Position numbers and translations under genes: made by a program
Shown here: positions 1 through 12,727 of the stretch, one piece after another
Layout of the letters: the number at the start of each line of letters is the position of its first letter
How positions within the stretch are numbered: the stretch's first letter is position 1
The notes under the pieces: model-generated
The model's input: the letters and a program-made list of their open reading frames with translations, nothing else
The model's database searches: none
What the model was told of the DNA's origin: nothing
NCBI RefSeq assembly: GCF_014805685.1
Contig: NC_060904.1
Location: 12,775,811-12,839,810, forward strand
Length of the DNA: 64,000 nt
Reading direction: 5' to 3'
DNA from: Silurus meridionalis
Taxonomy: Eukaryota; Chordata; Actinopteri; Siluriformes; Siluridae

Positions 1-124
1 CTGCCTTTAAAATGTCCACCTCCACTACATTTATTATCCTACATTAGATGCACCTGTTTGAGGTCATTAGCTGCATAAAGACACCTGTCCACCCCATACA
101 ATCAGTAAGAATCCAACTACTAAC

Positions 125-1487
<1,363 letters not shown>

Positions 1488-1694
1488 CATTGACTTTCTC
1501 AGGTGTTCAAATACTTATTTGCAGCTGTATCATACAAATAAATAGTTAAAAAATCATACATTGTGATTTCTGGAATTTTTTTTTTCTCTCACAGTGGACA
1601 CGCACCTACGATGACAATTTCAGACCCCTCCATGATTTCTAAGTGGGAGAACTTTCAAAATAGCAGGGTGTTCAAATACTTATTTTCCTCACTT

Positions 1695-1714
1695 TATATA
1701 TATATATATATATA
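1695..1714. repeat. TA microsatellite
   Basis: A short TA tract directly abuts the right end of Tc1-A. TA is the target of Tc1 elements, so it may predate the insertion or have grown from the target duplication. Confidence 0.8.
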
Positions 1715-1734
1715 AAGTGTATATAATATAATAT

Positions 1735-1903
1735 ACTGCACCCTCTGTACATTAATCACTCTCATCCCTGTATATATGGACCTTAATACCTTATTTTATT
1801 CAATTTTATTTATTGTAAATAGGCCACTTATGTACTTCTAAATAGCTGCTAACTGCATTTTCTTGGCTCATGTACCTTGCACAATAACAATAAAGTTAAA
1901 TCT
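1735..1903 (+). mobile_element. LINE 3' untranslated tail, split by an L2 insertion
   Basis: The segment ending in ACAATAACAATAAAGTTAAA resembles the 3' end of fish LINEs of the L2/CR1 group whose tail is repeated AATCT. That AATCT tail is found displaced at 2801-2823, beyond the inserted L2. The two halves together make one truncated LINE tail. Confidence 0.65.
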
Positions 1904-2083
1904 CAAAACTCTGGGCTTCTAGTAGTTCCTAGAATAGCAAAGTCCACTAAAGGTGGTAGAGCGTTTTCACATTTAGCTCCTAAACTCTGGAATAGTCTTC
2001 CTGACAGTGTTCGGGGCTCAGACACACTCACCCAGTTTAAGTGCAGATTAAAAACATATCTTTTTAGCAAAGCCTACACATAA
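1904..2083 (+). pseudogene. L2-A ORF2 protein, C-terminal tip
   Basis: The reading frame gives NSGLLVVPRIAKSTKGG, RAFSHLAPKLWNSLPDSVRG and FKCRLKTYLFSKAYT before the stop at 2081-2083. The LWNSLP...FKxRLKTYLF block is the conserved C-terminal tail of L2/CR1-group reverse transcriptase proteins in fish. Endonuclease and RT domains are missing by 5' truncation, so no enzyme can be made. Confidence 0.85.
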
Positions 2084-2799
2084 CATACATCACACATCAT
2101 AACCTTGTGCTCCAGAACATCTGATCACATGCACATTATCAACTTGTGCTGTTAATATCATGAACAGCAGCTACACTAATTCCTCTCCACTGCTTCTCTT
2201 TCTCTCCCCATCCCGAGGCTTTCTGAGGTTTGGCCAGCTCCAGTCACATCCCACCTCATGAAGATTATGGACTTTAAAGAAGTAGATGCCAAACTCGCAA
2301 ACATCCTGAACCATCCAGAGACGTACCAGTGCCAATTGGATCCCACTGCATGTGTGGAGTTTGACATTGGACCTCCTGAAGTGTTTTAAGGCTCTGGCAT
2401 GGAGAAGCTGATGCTGGATCTGTGATGATCACAAATGTTGAGCTCAGTAGCTCCCACTTTTATACCAAAGACTGTTGAAAGAACATTTACTTATAATCTT
2501 ATACTCCAGTACTCATGTTAGTTCTCACTCTCCAGTGTTCTGTATTGTTGAAAGATTTATGATCAAACTCTTGATGTCACCCAAATGAGGATGGGTTCCC
2601 CTTTTGAGTCTGGTTCCTCTCAATGTTTCTTCCTCATTACATCTAAGGGAGTTTTTCCTTGCCACAGTCGCCATGGCTGCTCATCAGGGATAAATGCACA
2701 CCATTCACCTTGACTGTTGATTTCTGTAAAGATGCTTTGAGACAATGTCTGTTGTGAAAAGCGCTATACAAATAAACTTGACTTGACTTGACTTGACTT
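1904..2799 (+). mobile_element. L2-type LINE, 5'-truncated copy (L2-A)
   Basis: An approximately 0.9-kb truncated non-LTR retrotransposon inserted in another LINE tail. It begins inside ORF2, carries a long 3' untranslated region, and ends with AGCGCTATACAAATAAA followed by repeated TTGACTTGAC. It is flanked by TAAATCT at 1897-1903 and 2799-2805, a target duplication partly confounded by the host tail repeat. Related 3' ends lie on the minus strand at 16561-17265 and 40205-40577, with worn pieces at 17528-17740 and 47590-47830. Confidence 0.85.
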
Positions 2800-2805
2800 A
2801 AATCT

Positions 2806-2823
2806 AATCTAATCTAATCTAAT
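2806..2823 (+). repeat. AATCT tail of the outer LINE
   Basis: Three to four AATCT units continue the LINE tail interrupted at 1903. They mark the end of the nested LINE pair. Confidence 0.7.
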
Positions 2824-4274
2824 GTAATAAATGTTGGCATGCCTTGGATCCCATGCCTACTGGATGAATAGCAAGGTAGCAAGTAATAGTCCTAGGTGCC
2901 TTGATCAGCTTTGCAACAGAAATCTCCTTTACAGGTATAAAGTAATGGTCTGATCTATTAGGGAGAAGAGAAGCAGGCATGATTTGTAGGGATATAAACA
3001 AAAAGGAACCCATTAAAGATCAAAAGAGTTCTAGGATTACAGTGTCAATTGCTAATGACAATGGAGTAGTAATCCATCTTGACTTTCTTAAGTGCCTGCT
3101 TGTAAAGTAAAACGTGCACTTTATAGGCAAATGCATGCACTGTCAGGCTTGTCTTCCTGCTGCGGCATTCTTAATTGGTGCCCAGCTGCTATTATATGAT
3201 GGAGTATGGAAGTAGTGAACCAAGGGGCAGGATGCATGAAGGTCATCGCTTGTGTTCTAAAGGGAGCAAGTTGATTAAGAGTAGTAGAGGAGATATTATT
3301 GTAGTGCCTGCTTAGGACCCTTGGGAATGGAGTTAAAGCATTCTGCTCTGCTCAAGCATTCTCATTAAGGCTGAAGGATTCATTTTTTCAAATTGGTGTT
3401 TCTCAAAGTGGTGACACATCGTGTTAGTTTTTGATTAATGGACAGGGAATAGGCAGATCTCATGATTGGATGTTCTAAAATACATGTCATATAGGTTATA
3501 CAATGTAGTACCTAATTAGCACAATTAGTGTAGTTCGGGAAATTAAAATTCTGAAGAAATTCAAATGACTGGCAGACATTCTAACATAATTAACTGCATC
3601 AGCTTGAATAGTAAAGTCTCCTAAGAGGAATACTACAGTATAGAAATTATCATGTGAGTAACTTGGACAGTTCGATAAAACATTTAACTGTCTTTTTAAA
3701 CTAAAACATAACAATAAATAATATTTCATGAATATTTGGTACAGTTTCAACCTTATAACTAGAATTAATTATAACATCAGGCCCACCATGATATAAGTAG
3801 TATGTGCTTTTTCTATAATACTTCAATGTAATGTTGCAGGGAATAACTTGGTTCAAAGCAAAATAAGGTAATTAGACTAAATTTTTTTTTTATCAAAACT
3901 GTGGTCAATAATATCGTTGGAAAAAATATTCCTTTATGGTCACTGAGCAGGTGTTTATAATGCAAACTTGCAATTTAAAGATGTAGCTGAATTACCATAC
4001 TATATTCTGATGTAACTAGTCTTCAGATCATATGGAGACGTCTTTTGCTGAAATCCAAAAGTTATAGTTACTTCTATTGCTTGCTTTTCTGTCCACTCAA
4101 TTCAATGCAACATACAAATGGTAAGAACCAAATATATTGAGTATCCTAAATAGCCCATTTACGACTCCGGCCTAATGGATGCCTCATTAGCTAGCTGACC
4201 GCAAAAAACATTACCACCAGGGTTAAACACTGGAAATCAGTTAAAACCACCCACCCAAAACAAAACCTCGAACC
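2824..4274. other. Unrecognised AT-rich sequence
   Basis: I recognise no gene, RNA or repeat family here. ORFs are short and lack known motifs. The part around 3490-3780 might be an old antisense retroelement piece, but nothing in it is diagnostic. Confidence 0.4.
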
Positions 4275-4441
4275 AGAACAGCAAATTGTGGATCAAATCG
4301 TGATGGCTAAATGACTGGGCCAGAGCATCTCCAAAACTGCAGCTCTTGTGGGTTGTTTCCAGTCTGCAGTGGTTAGTAAGGAACAGTGGTGAACCGGCGA
4401 CAGGGTCATGGGGGGCCAAGGCTTATTGATGCACGTTGAAC
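4275..4441 (+). mobile_element. Tc1-like family C, 5' coding fragment
   Basis: The stretch with GCATCTCCAAAACTGCAG and CGGCGACAGGGTCATGG matches the DNA-binding part of a second Tc1-like family, also present at 52604-52980. Both ends are lost and the reading is broken. Confidence 0.7.
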
Positions 4442-5996
4442 TTTGTCAATCTAATTTTGGTGGATTAGTGACAGCACATAGTGCACAATATGTGAGCAAA
4501 ATTTCTAGTGCTAATTCTAACAGTAATAACAGAAACATAAATAGGAAAAAAGTACATAACTGTATCTCTGGTTCAAGAATAAAAAGAAGCACACTGGGTG
4601 AAAAATCCTCTGTGCCCTCTGTCATTACGTTTATGAAATATAGGTAAGCCTAATGGCATTGTCTTTGGTTCTAACTCTGTAGTATGAATGGTGAATAAGG
4701 GTTTCCCTTCCAATTGAACTCAGGATCCTTGATGCTGCTTACTGATTTCCATTCTTCCACTTTGACTTTGTCTTTATTGCAATGTAGTTTTTTCCCTTCT
4801 TAATTTCATATTGTGATTCATTCGGTTTGACAGGTTTCCCTTTCCTCTGTCATTTGTCTCTGTTGCTCCATCTTTTAGTATGACTTTCTGTCGCCCCCTT
4901 TTTTCATTCTCATTTATACCGATGTGACAAAACACTTTCAGAAGTGATGGACGGAAAGTCTTCCCCTGTGAGTGATGATAGGCGCACAAACACACACTTC
5001 TCAATCAATCCGGCTAAGTGACTGGGGATTGTGTGGGTGGTAAAATATGCATCACTATTCATCAGGATCTGAGGCTGCAGCAGGCAGAACCATTCCCTCG
5101 CAACTCAAAAGACCTACACAACTGGCGCCCACATTCTCCACAGCTGGATGAACTCCCTCAGTGCTCACGAGAGACCAGGTTTCATTCTGAGGTAATTCAA
5201 CGCCACTGATTGCACTGTATCCTCAATTTCACACATCCTGCTTTAATGAAATTCTCTCACTAGGAAGAAAACTGAAAATTTAAATACATCATGAATCTTG
5301 ATGAAGGCTTTCAGTCATGCAGCTCATTTTAAATTGTCTAGCAGTCTCAGGAACACTTATGGTTTTATTTCCTGTTTTCCTCACTTCTGCTCTAACTCTG
5401 CTCTGACCACTCCTTTCCTATTACTGTTTTCAAACCTCAGAATTGTGTGTATTACGGTATCGGCAGAAAGTTTCATAGGGCTTCTGGTTAAGACAATAAA
5501 TCAGGACTCAGATCTAACAGACAACCAAAATAAATTATAACTGCACAGTTGTTCATGCGATATTGTTTAACAATGGCATGCAGTGAATCAACAGCTCTAG
5601 GAGTAAATAATAACCTAATCCTAATAACCAGAAAATATTATTAAAAAAAGACTAAAACATTTTCATGTTATTCTTCTACCTTGAATTGAACAGATTAACA
5701 GATTATAGACAACGAACAGATTATAGAAAATAATTATTCTTTTTCAGCAAGTGATCTTTAATTTTCTTGTGCACACAACATTTAAGAGGAACACTAAATG
5801 GAAAACTTTTGCTTTGTAACTTCATCAAACTTTTGTGGGGAGGCACAGAGAAAAAAAAAAAAATGATATATTTCTTTAATGGACAAAATTTTGTGTGGAC
5901 CTGACTATGACACCCATATGTACTGTATGTTTTAAACTGAATTTGTCTGTCTTTGAAAGACCCCTGGTCAATAATAGAAGAATAGAAGAACAGCAA
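4442..5996. other. Unrecognised AT-rich sequence
   Basis: No gene or known repeat is recognised. A 34-bp piece near 4437-4470 (GAACTTTGTCAATCTAATTT) resembles 7530-7563, so an old dispersed repeat may be present. Confidence 0.4.
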
Positions 5997-6117
5997 TCAT
6001 CTGATCATAAGCTGAACTGAACAGGTTTGTGTTCATTCACCATGGCATGTCACTGTCCAAAAGTTGATCAAATTGTTAGAAAAGACAGAAGACTAGGAAA
6101 TGCCATTTTGGCTAAAC
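5997..6117. repeat. Direct repeat copy 1 flanking the LINE at 6.3-7.4 kb
   Basis: About 120 bp including CACCATGGCATGTCACTGTC and GATCAAATTGT resembles 7706-7817 in the same orientation. Both copies end near a CATTTTGGC motif. The repeat belongs to no family I know. Confidence 0.55.
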
Positions 6118-6299
6118 AAGGCTAACACTAACAAAACCAACAAGGCTAGCAAGCATGGAACAACAAGGGAGCCAAAAGCCAATGGTGATGGTACCAAGGA
6201 AAAGGTATTTTTGACTATACTTTCTGAGGAAGACATCTTTAAAGGAACCAGGTCAAAATTGAATTAAATGCGTGGAAAATGAGCTGGCACGTTGTTTAG

Positions 6300-7445
6300 G
6301 CTCCGACAGAGCGGCTTTACAGCCATGCTGCCTAGTATCCATCTGGCAAATCTCCGCTCTCTACCCAACAAAATGGACAAACTTCTCCTGCTCTCCCGGT
6401 CTAATAAGTCCTTTTTTTTTACTCTGCTGTTTCACTGAAATCTGGCTGAATGAAGCCATTCTGGACCCAAAATTAGTTTTACTGTAGATTTAAACTCCCG
6501 GTCTCACACTTCACATCGTCCTGACCATCTCACCACTCGACCATCAACACCTCCACCCCCTCCTGTACTTCAGATAAGTGAAGATGATGTGCGTCAGGTT
6601 TTCAGGAAACAAAAAAAGGACCAGACGTAGTTTTACCAGCCTGTCTAAGAACCTGTGCAGACCAGCTGGTGTTCATCGTTTCACAGATCTTTAACAGATC
6701 ACTGGAACTGTGTGAAGTGCCTGCCTGCTGTAAACATTCTACTATCATCCCCATTCCAAAGAAACCAAAAATCCTGGACTTAACATCTACAGACCGAATG
6801 TCCTAAAATCTGTGGTCATGAAGTCATTTCAGAGACTGGTGTTGGCTTATCTGAAGGACATTACTGGACCCTTGTTGGACCCTTTGCAGTTTGCTTATTA
6901 AACAAACAGGTCTGTGGATGATTCTGTGTACATGGGACTGCACTTCATTCTGCAACATCTGAACAACTCCATATCTACCTGTCAGTGGATAAGCAGCTTT
7001 CTGACAGATAGGCAACAGCTAGTGAGACTGGGGGATTTCATGTCAAACCGCCGTACTATCAGTGCTGGTGCCCCCAGGGATGTGGTCTTCTTCCTAAACA
7101 CCAACAACTGCACCTCTACAGACTTCTCTGTTAAGCTCCTGAATTTTGCAGATGACACTACAGTCTTCGGCCTCATTGATGACGGTGATAAGTCTGCATA
7201 CAGAAGTGAGATTCAGCAGCTGGCTGTCTGATGCAGTCAAAACAACCTGGAGTTTAACACGTTCAAAACAGTGGAGATCATTGTGGATTGCAGGAGGAAC
7301 TCCCCTGTACTCCCCCCACTCATCATCATGAACAGCACTTTAGCAGCAGTGGAATCATTCAGGTTCCTGGGGACCACAATCTCTCTCAAGGCCTGAAGTG
7401 GGACAATCACATCGACTCCATTGTTACAAAACTTGGCAATAATGC
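6300..7445 (+). pseudogene. L2/CR1-type LINE ORF2, heavily decayed
   Basis: This is a non-LTR retrotransposon endonuclease/reverse-transcriptase relic. Near 6328 the frame MLPSIHLANLRSLPNKMDK gives the conserved start of the endonuclease domain. From 6640 pieces read CADQLVFIVSQIFNRSLELC, then SVVMKSFQRLVLAYLKDITG and LLDPLQFAY, the RT finger and palm regions. FADDTTVFGL at 7145-7174 is the RT active site. After it come NNLEFNTFKTVEIIVDCRR and ESFRFLG of the thumb. Most of the endonuclease domain is deleted between 6490 and 6560, and frames change several times. It is an old, inactive copy. Confidence 0.85.
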
Positions 7446-7705
7446 TCTTTCTGATTCTGAATAGAGGGTAAAAGGTTAAGGGTAAATTCCAAATAACCAA
7501 TAAATCAAAGTATGGAAAATGAAATGGCTGTGAACTTTGTCAGTGTAATTTTGGTCTATTACTGATAGACATAAAAGGCATTTGACAATAGGGCGTCAAG
7601 GTGCTGCTTAAAAAATTATAATCTCTACCTTATCTGAAGTTTTTGTACTTGATTGGTCCATTCCTGGCCACCATTAGCATAAGGTGCCTGAGAGAAGCCA
7701 TGAAC
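7446..7705. other. Unrecognised stretch after the LINE
   Basis: The segment holds no recognisable gene. It separates the LINE relic from the second copy of the flanking direct repeat. Confidence 0.35.
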
Positions 7706-7817
7706 TGAACTGATCATAAACTGATTCAGGATTGTGGTAATTTCACCATGGCATATTACTATCAAAAAGGTGATCAAATTGTGAGAGAAAACAGAAGACA
7801 AGGAAATCTCATTTTGG
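7706..7817. repeat. Direct repeat copy 2
   Basis: Partner of 5997-6117, with shared CACCATGGCAT, GTGATCAAATTGT, ACAGAAGACAAGGAAAT and CATTTTGGC segments in the same order. The pair brackets the LINE relic. Confidence 0.55.
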
Positions 7818-8020
7818 CAGTGGTGGATGAAGAACACAAATTCTGTACTTAAAGAAAAGTACACATTTTATTCCTTTATCCATTTCTACTTGAAGGTTTA
7901 GTACATTTAAATATATTTATACATTTCGACTTCAAAGTTTCTGCTTTTGAATGTCCTTTAGTATTAAAGGTAAATGTACTGAATTACAAGAATTATATTT
8001 TAATAATTAATGGAATTCTA
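7818..8020. mobile_element. Possible MITE (AGTACTTAAG-rich fish element)
   Basis: The start CAGTGGTGGATGAAG and the following repeated TACTT/AAAGTA motifs resemble a common fish non-autonomous DNA element, also suspected at 30786-31478. The right end is not clear and no target duplication could be set. Confidence 0.4.
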
Positions 8021-9677
8021 TTTTTCATTCTCCTGCACAGCATACCGTTTTATGAAGAAAGTTTTCCATTGTTACAGGCTCACAGTGAGAGAATTTTCAC
8101 TCCACAAAAACTCTTATGAGAACTGTAGTCTCGATAGAGAACTCACGGCAGATTTTCATTTAACACACTACACGGATTCACTTCAAAGTAGCGAGGAACA
8201 GCATGGTTTTTTTTTAATGTAATAGAGTGAAAAATAAGGTATTATACAGTAAAATGTAGTAAAAAGTTCCAAAAATGAAAATACACTGATCAAGGACCAT
8301 ATGTTTGGATAGTAACATGGATAGTAACAAAAGGAGAGAAACAAAGTGTAAATAATCAAATGCATTAATGTAGAGATGCCAAAGTTATGTTACATTCCAG
8401 AAATCATTAGTACCAGCATGTTCTATGCAGCCAGCTCCAATTAGTTTTCCAAAACTTATTTAGAGGATAATTGACTACAGGGCAGATTTTAGATCACAGA
8501 GCTAATCACTGCTCAGTGAATGAGTGAATTGACATCACTTTGCTTATTTGATCTTTTCATGTTGTAAACTTTGTATTTAGCTCTAATGGACATGAGCAAC
8601 AGACCTGCATATGTTACTTTAACACATCTTTGCAACTTTTCAATTCTCTTTATCAATTATTGATGCACTTAGAAGCACTTGATTTTGGGATTTAGTGATC
8701 ATGTTTAGCATTAGAAGAGCTGGAAAAGGTCTTTGTCTTTAAAAGTAAATCCATTTGATCTTAATATTGTCTTTATTACTGTTTATATGAGGGCTTATTC
8801 AGAAGCATAGAAATCACAGCTTTTTAAGAAAAAAAATTTTTTACTAGTACTTTGCAAAATAACTATTTTCAGTGTAACGCCATACCTTCAAGGTCACAGT
8901 CTTGCTAGCATTGGATAGCCTTCTACATGCTCAGTTTACACAGTTGAAACATGGACCCTACGTTTACTGCACAAATCCTCCCACTTTGGCACCTGTCTAA
9001 ACCAACATCCTTCTTTTATTAATTATTGATGTACCTTCTAAACTTAAGTCACTGGATTAAATTGGAAAATTTAGTTTCGAAAACATGGTTTAGGGCGAAT
9101 ATTGTGGTTAGAGGGCAGTAAGGCAGTTGAGCTAGGACTTAATAACTTTCCATTGAAGTCAGTAGTGTGCAAGAAATGTGGAGTTTCAAGATGAATAATC
9201 TGCCCAGCACAAGCATCGCTCTTAATACTAAGCACGGTGTAAGTTACAGTAGAGATCCCATTACAGATACAATTTTCAGATATTATTTGGTCAAATATTA
9301 AGGTAATAATTCATAAGCTTAAAACCCTTTTTAAGAGAGACAATGGCATTTTTCTCTTTAGCAGAGTGTACTGTAACAGACATGATTTAATAGAGCTCCA
9401 TTAACATTTACATCACACAATCCAAATAGCAAGCATGACTCAAAACACCAATCTTCATTCAAACCAACAAAGCCAAAAAGCAGGAGCCACACATGATAAT
9501 CTACTGAAAGAAAAAACCTGTGCCCCTTGTGAAAAACCAGCCTCTTGTGGATAAGATTGCAAACCCTTAATTCAAAAACTGGCAAAATGTCACCATCAAA
9601 GAAAAGCAGTCTGAGAAATAAAAAGAATGAGTATGCATAAGCAAACTAGGTACCGAAGGACAGTCAATCTGCTATGT

Positions 9678-9679
<2 letters not shown>
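8021..9679. other. Unrecognised AT-rich sequence
   Basis: About 1.6 kb with no recognised gene, RNA or repeat family. ORFs here are short and low in complexity. Confidence 0.4.

Positions 9680-9740
<61 letters not shown>
9680..9740. repeat. CA microsatellite (about 30 units)
   Basis: A nearly pure CA run directly abuts the terminus of a Tc1-D element. A second Tc1-D terminus at 52195 also abuts a CA run. Confidence 0.97.
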
Positions 9741-9743
<3 letters not shown>

Positions 9744-9745
<2 letters not shown>

Positions 9746-10215
9746 AGGTGCATCTCAATAAATTATAATTTTAGACATGTAATGAAAAAAGTGAAACGTG
9801 TATATTATAAAGATATATAACACGCAGACATAAATTTCAGGTGTTTATTTATTTTAATTTTAATGATTATGGCTCACAGCTAATAAAAACCCCAAAATTG
9901 ATGGTAACACTCTAATCAGGTAATTAAATCCAAACACATGCAAAGGTTTCCTGAGTCTTTAAATGGTGTTTTCGTCTGGTTCAGGCTCCACAATCATGGG
10001 GAAGACTGCTGACTTGACAGTTGTCTAGAAGACGATCATTGACACAAAAGGTCATCAGTAAAGAAACTGGCTGTTCACAGAGTGCTGTATCCAAGCACAT
10101 TATTAAGTTGAATGGAAGGAAATAATAATGTGAAACGAAGCCCCGTTCAGAATTTGGGGCAGATTCACAAAGAGTGGACTGCAGCTGGATTCATTGTTTC
10201 AAGAGCCACCACCAT
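9744..10215 (+). mobile_element. Tc1-like family D, 5' part
   Basis: The terminus CAGGTGCATCTCAATAAATT and the following AAAGTGAAACG segment are the left end of a fish Tc1-like family. The 5' untranslated part runs to 9995 and the transposase relic begins at 9996. The right half is missing after about 10215. Confidence 0.8.
9996..10215 (+). pseudogene. Tc1-D transposase N-terminus, broken
   Basis: The reading starts MGKTADLTVV at 9996, followed by an in-frame stop and KTIID. Frame-changed pieces matching a helix-turn-helix with the sense of GCSQSAVSKH are seen near 10072-10105. The later part, around HKEWT and SRATT in other frames, is the second DNA-binding subdomain. No catalytic core follows. 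Function in the intact family is transposition at TA sites. Confidence 0.7.
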
Positions 10216-10824
10216 TGGATGTGGCAGCGTAGGTGTGGACGACACACACCTGTAGTGATGAGACTAATCAGTGCGCTCTGTTTCAGTGTCTGCTGAATCT
10301 AAACAAAGAAGAGAGACAAGAGCTGAATTTTGGCATTGTAACACCATCGAAGAACAATCGTAACTCAGGGACTACCTGTATATGTAATGATGGAGTATCT
10401 GTAATGCTGAGAGACTGTAGTTCCCCCAAGAGCCTGACAATTTTGTTAATGCACATTGCATGAATCCATAAAATATTGCAACATTTGTAATTAAAATTGT
10501 GTTAATGCTGCTAATTACTTGGATAAATAAAAAGGAATTAGGTAATAGAAGTGTTAGCTTGGAGCTTGTTCACAGTGAAAATAAGTGTGAAGCAGGCAGT
10601 CTTTTTTATAAATCTTGAAAGCTTGTGCACATTTCATACACATTCATGACACGGGTAGCTCAAATGCCCCATGTGGAGGAAATGTGCTTCATTGATTTGA
10701 GCCTGACAGTGAGAACACGATTCTCTCTCCACTCGTTGCTGTAGGAGTCCATATGAATGAAGGCAAAGGAACTAGTTTGGTGTTCGTGAGATGGTAAAAT
10801 GCTGCAGGGAGGATAGAATGCCTG
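10216..10824. other. Unrecognised sequence
   Basis: About 600 bp without a recognised gene. A 76-codon ORF at 10233-10463 has no family signature. Confidence 0.35.
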
Positions 10825-11130
10825 CTGTGTGCCCAGGGGCTGCCTCACTGCACAGTGATGCAGTGGGTAGTATTGCCAGCTCACAGCCTCAGGGTCCCTG
10901 TTTTGATCTTGAGCTCAGATTACTGTCGGTGTGGAGTTTAACATGTTCTTCATGTGTCCAGTTGAGGTTTCTTCTAGGTTCTCTTGATTCTTCACCATGC
11001 TGGTAGGTGGATTGGTGTTGCTAAGTTGCATCAAGATGTGAGCATGTGTTCATGGTGACCTGTACTGGTGTCCTACTGAGGAAATCTTCCTGGCTCACAG
11101 CTAGTGTTCTGGAATAGGTTCGACACCCAC
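10825..11130 (+). mobile_element. Degenerate V-SINE-like element
   Basis: GATGCAGTGGGTAGTATTGC followed by GTGTGGAGTTTAACATGTTC and TGGTAGGTGGATTGG has the order of fish V-SINEs: tRNA-like head, then a conserved central domain that includes a GTGTGGAGTTTGCATGTTC-type motif. The copy is strongly diverged, and its poly-tail is not obvious. Confidence 0.6.
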
Positions 11131-11960
11131 CATGAAATGAAAGAATGTTAACAAGATTTTGAAAGGAGGTGGTTCGAAGGTGTTTAATTTCAGAATAAGA
11201 GAACAGAGAGATGAAGAGAGAGAGACAGAGAACAGTATATGTACAGTATGGCATGGCAGCATTTTCATCCAATATATTTTTAAAGTCTCATTAAACTGAA
11301 AATGAAAAAAGTTCATCAAAAGTTCAGCTATGAAGAAGCTGGTGACTACAGCATTAACATATTTCCCAGCTGCATTACATCCACTCAAGCACCTACATGC
11401 ATACACCCAATGACATGGTAGTAGATAGTAGATGTAAAGGATACAGAGATGCAGCCAGTATGGTAAGTTGTGGCGCATTTTCCTCATGGACACTGTACTC
11501 TGTGTGTGACTGTTGTCATTACAGACGTGCTCAGTGTCTTGGCATACAACCACAGCTCAAGGTGCTCATTCTCTCAACTAATCGATCACCTGGACCACAT
11601 CCAAAACCAAGGAAATGAGAAAGTTATCCAGGGGCATAATGTGCCATAATGCAACAATAGAACCTTTTATCTTCAAAAAAGAAAGACCTGAAATGCCTAG
11701 AGAGAAAAATCCTGGGCAGCATAAACAAACAAAGAAAAATACAAGGTAGCTAATAAGAGCATGATGATTTTCCTTTATACAATAATACTATTATTGAAAA
11801 GTTGATGTGTTAATAAAGATATTATTCATGATATCATACTCTCCACCCTTGTTCTGCCCTCAAGTTTTGCTCCAGTTGGTGGTAAATTGACCTAAAACCT
11901 AATTAGGGGGTAAACCAATACATAAACCATAATACTAAAGTAATTTTAGTAACCCAGCCA
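11131..11960. other. Unrecognised sequence
   Basis: No supported feature. A minus-strand ORF of 150 codons (11101-11553) is AT-rich, hydrophobic and without motifs, and partly overlaps the V-SINE-like copy, so it is not called a gene. Confidence 0.35.
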
Positions 11961-12152
11961 TTAGGGTTGCACAGGGCACCGCCAGGAAGGAGAAAAAAAG
12001 GAAGACCAAGGAGTAGGTTTATGGATGTGGTGAGGGTAGACATGCAGGTAGTTGGTTTGAAAGAAACAGATGTAAGGACAGGGGGGTATTGAGACAAATG
12101 ATCCGCTATGGCGACCACTAATGGGAGCAGCCAAAAAAAGAAGAAGAAGACT
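11961..12152 (+). mobile_element. RTE-like LINE, short 3' end
   Basis: The segment GGTTTATGGATGTGGTGAGG, GTAGTTGGTTTGAAAGAAAC and GATCCGCTATGGCGACC, ending in repeated AAGAAG, matches the C-terminus and 3' tail of the LINE at 49645-51015. It is a strongly 5'-truncated copy. Its tail is also shared with the SINEs at 26110 and 34010. Confidence 0.8.
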
Positions 12153-12433
12153 ATAGTAATTCTAGTAGATATATTGTATGTTCTCTCATTACAATAACAA
12201 ACAATAATTTAATTTCATAATTCAAAATCTGCCTTTGTTGAATCACTGTCAATTAAATCACACCATCCATTTCGGATTGGACAATTGATTTATGTCTATT
12301 GTCATTATTTTATTTAACTATTACTTATTTTATTTAGTTTTATCTTAAAAGTTGTTCTGCGCATAAAAAGACAAATTCCAACTATACATACCAATTAGAA
12401 AAAGTCATTAAAAAAAACAAAAAGCAGAACTGT

Positions 12434-12710
12434 GTCAAGTCAAGTCAAGAAGGCTTTTATTGTCATTCCAACTATTTACCATGCAACACATGAACAAATG
12501 AACAAAAAATATACATACATGAACAAAAATGAGCATAAACTATATATGTGCATTTGCATTCACTTTTACATAAATTAAACTTTGTGAATAAATAATAGAT
12601 ATAGAATAGAATAAAATACAGAACTAAATAATAAGCTTTGATTACTGGGACAACCAAGAGCCTTGAATGTACATATCTGTCTACATAGCACTTCATGGAC
12701 AAAACCCTAA
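12434..12710 (-). mobile_element. L2-B LINE 3' end
   Basis: TCAAGTCAAGTCAAGAAGGC followed by TTTTATTGTCATTCCAAC is the complement of the L2-B terminus, GACAATAAAAGC...TTGACTTGACT. The rest is diverged 3' untranslated sequence; the inner border is uncertain. Confidence 0.75.
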
Positions 12711-12727
12711 AAGTGTGTTTTACAAAA

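Noticed and set aside
11101..11553. 150-codon minus-strand ORF rich in Phe, Tyr and Cys
   Set aside because: It shows no motif and partly overlaps V-SINE-like sequence; composition fits AT-rich non-coding DNA.
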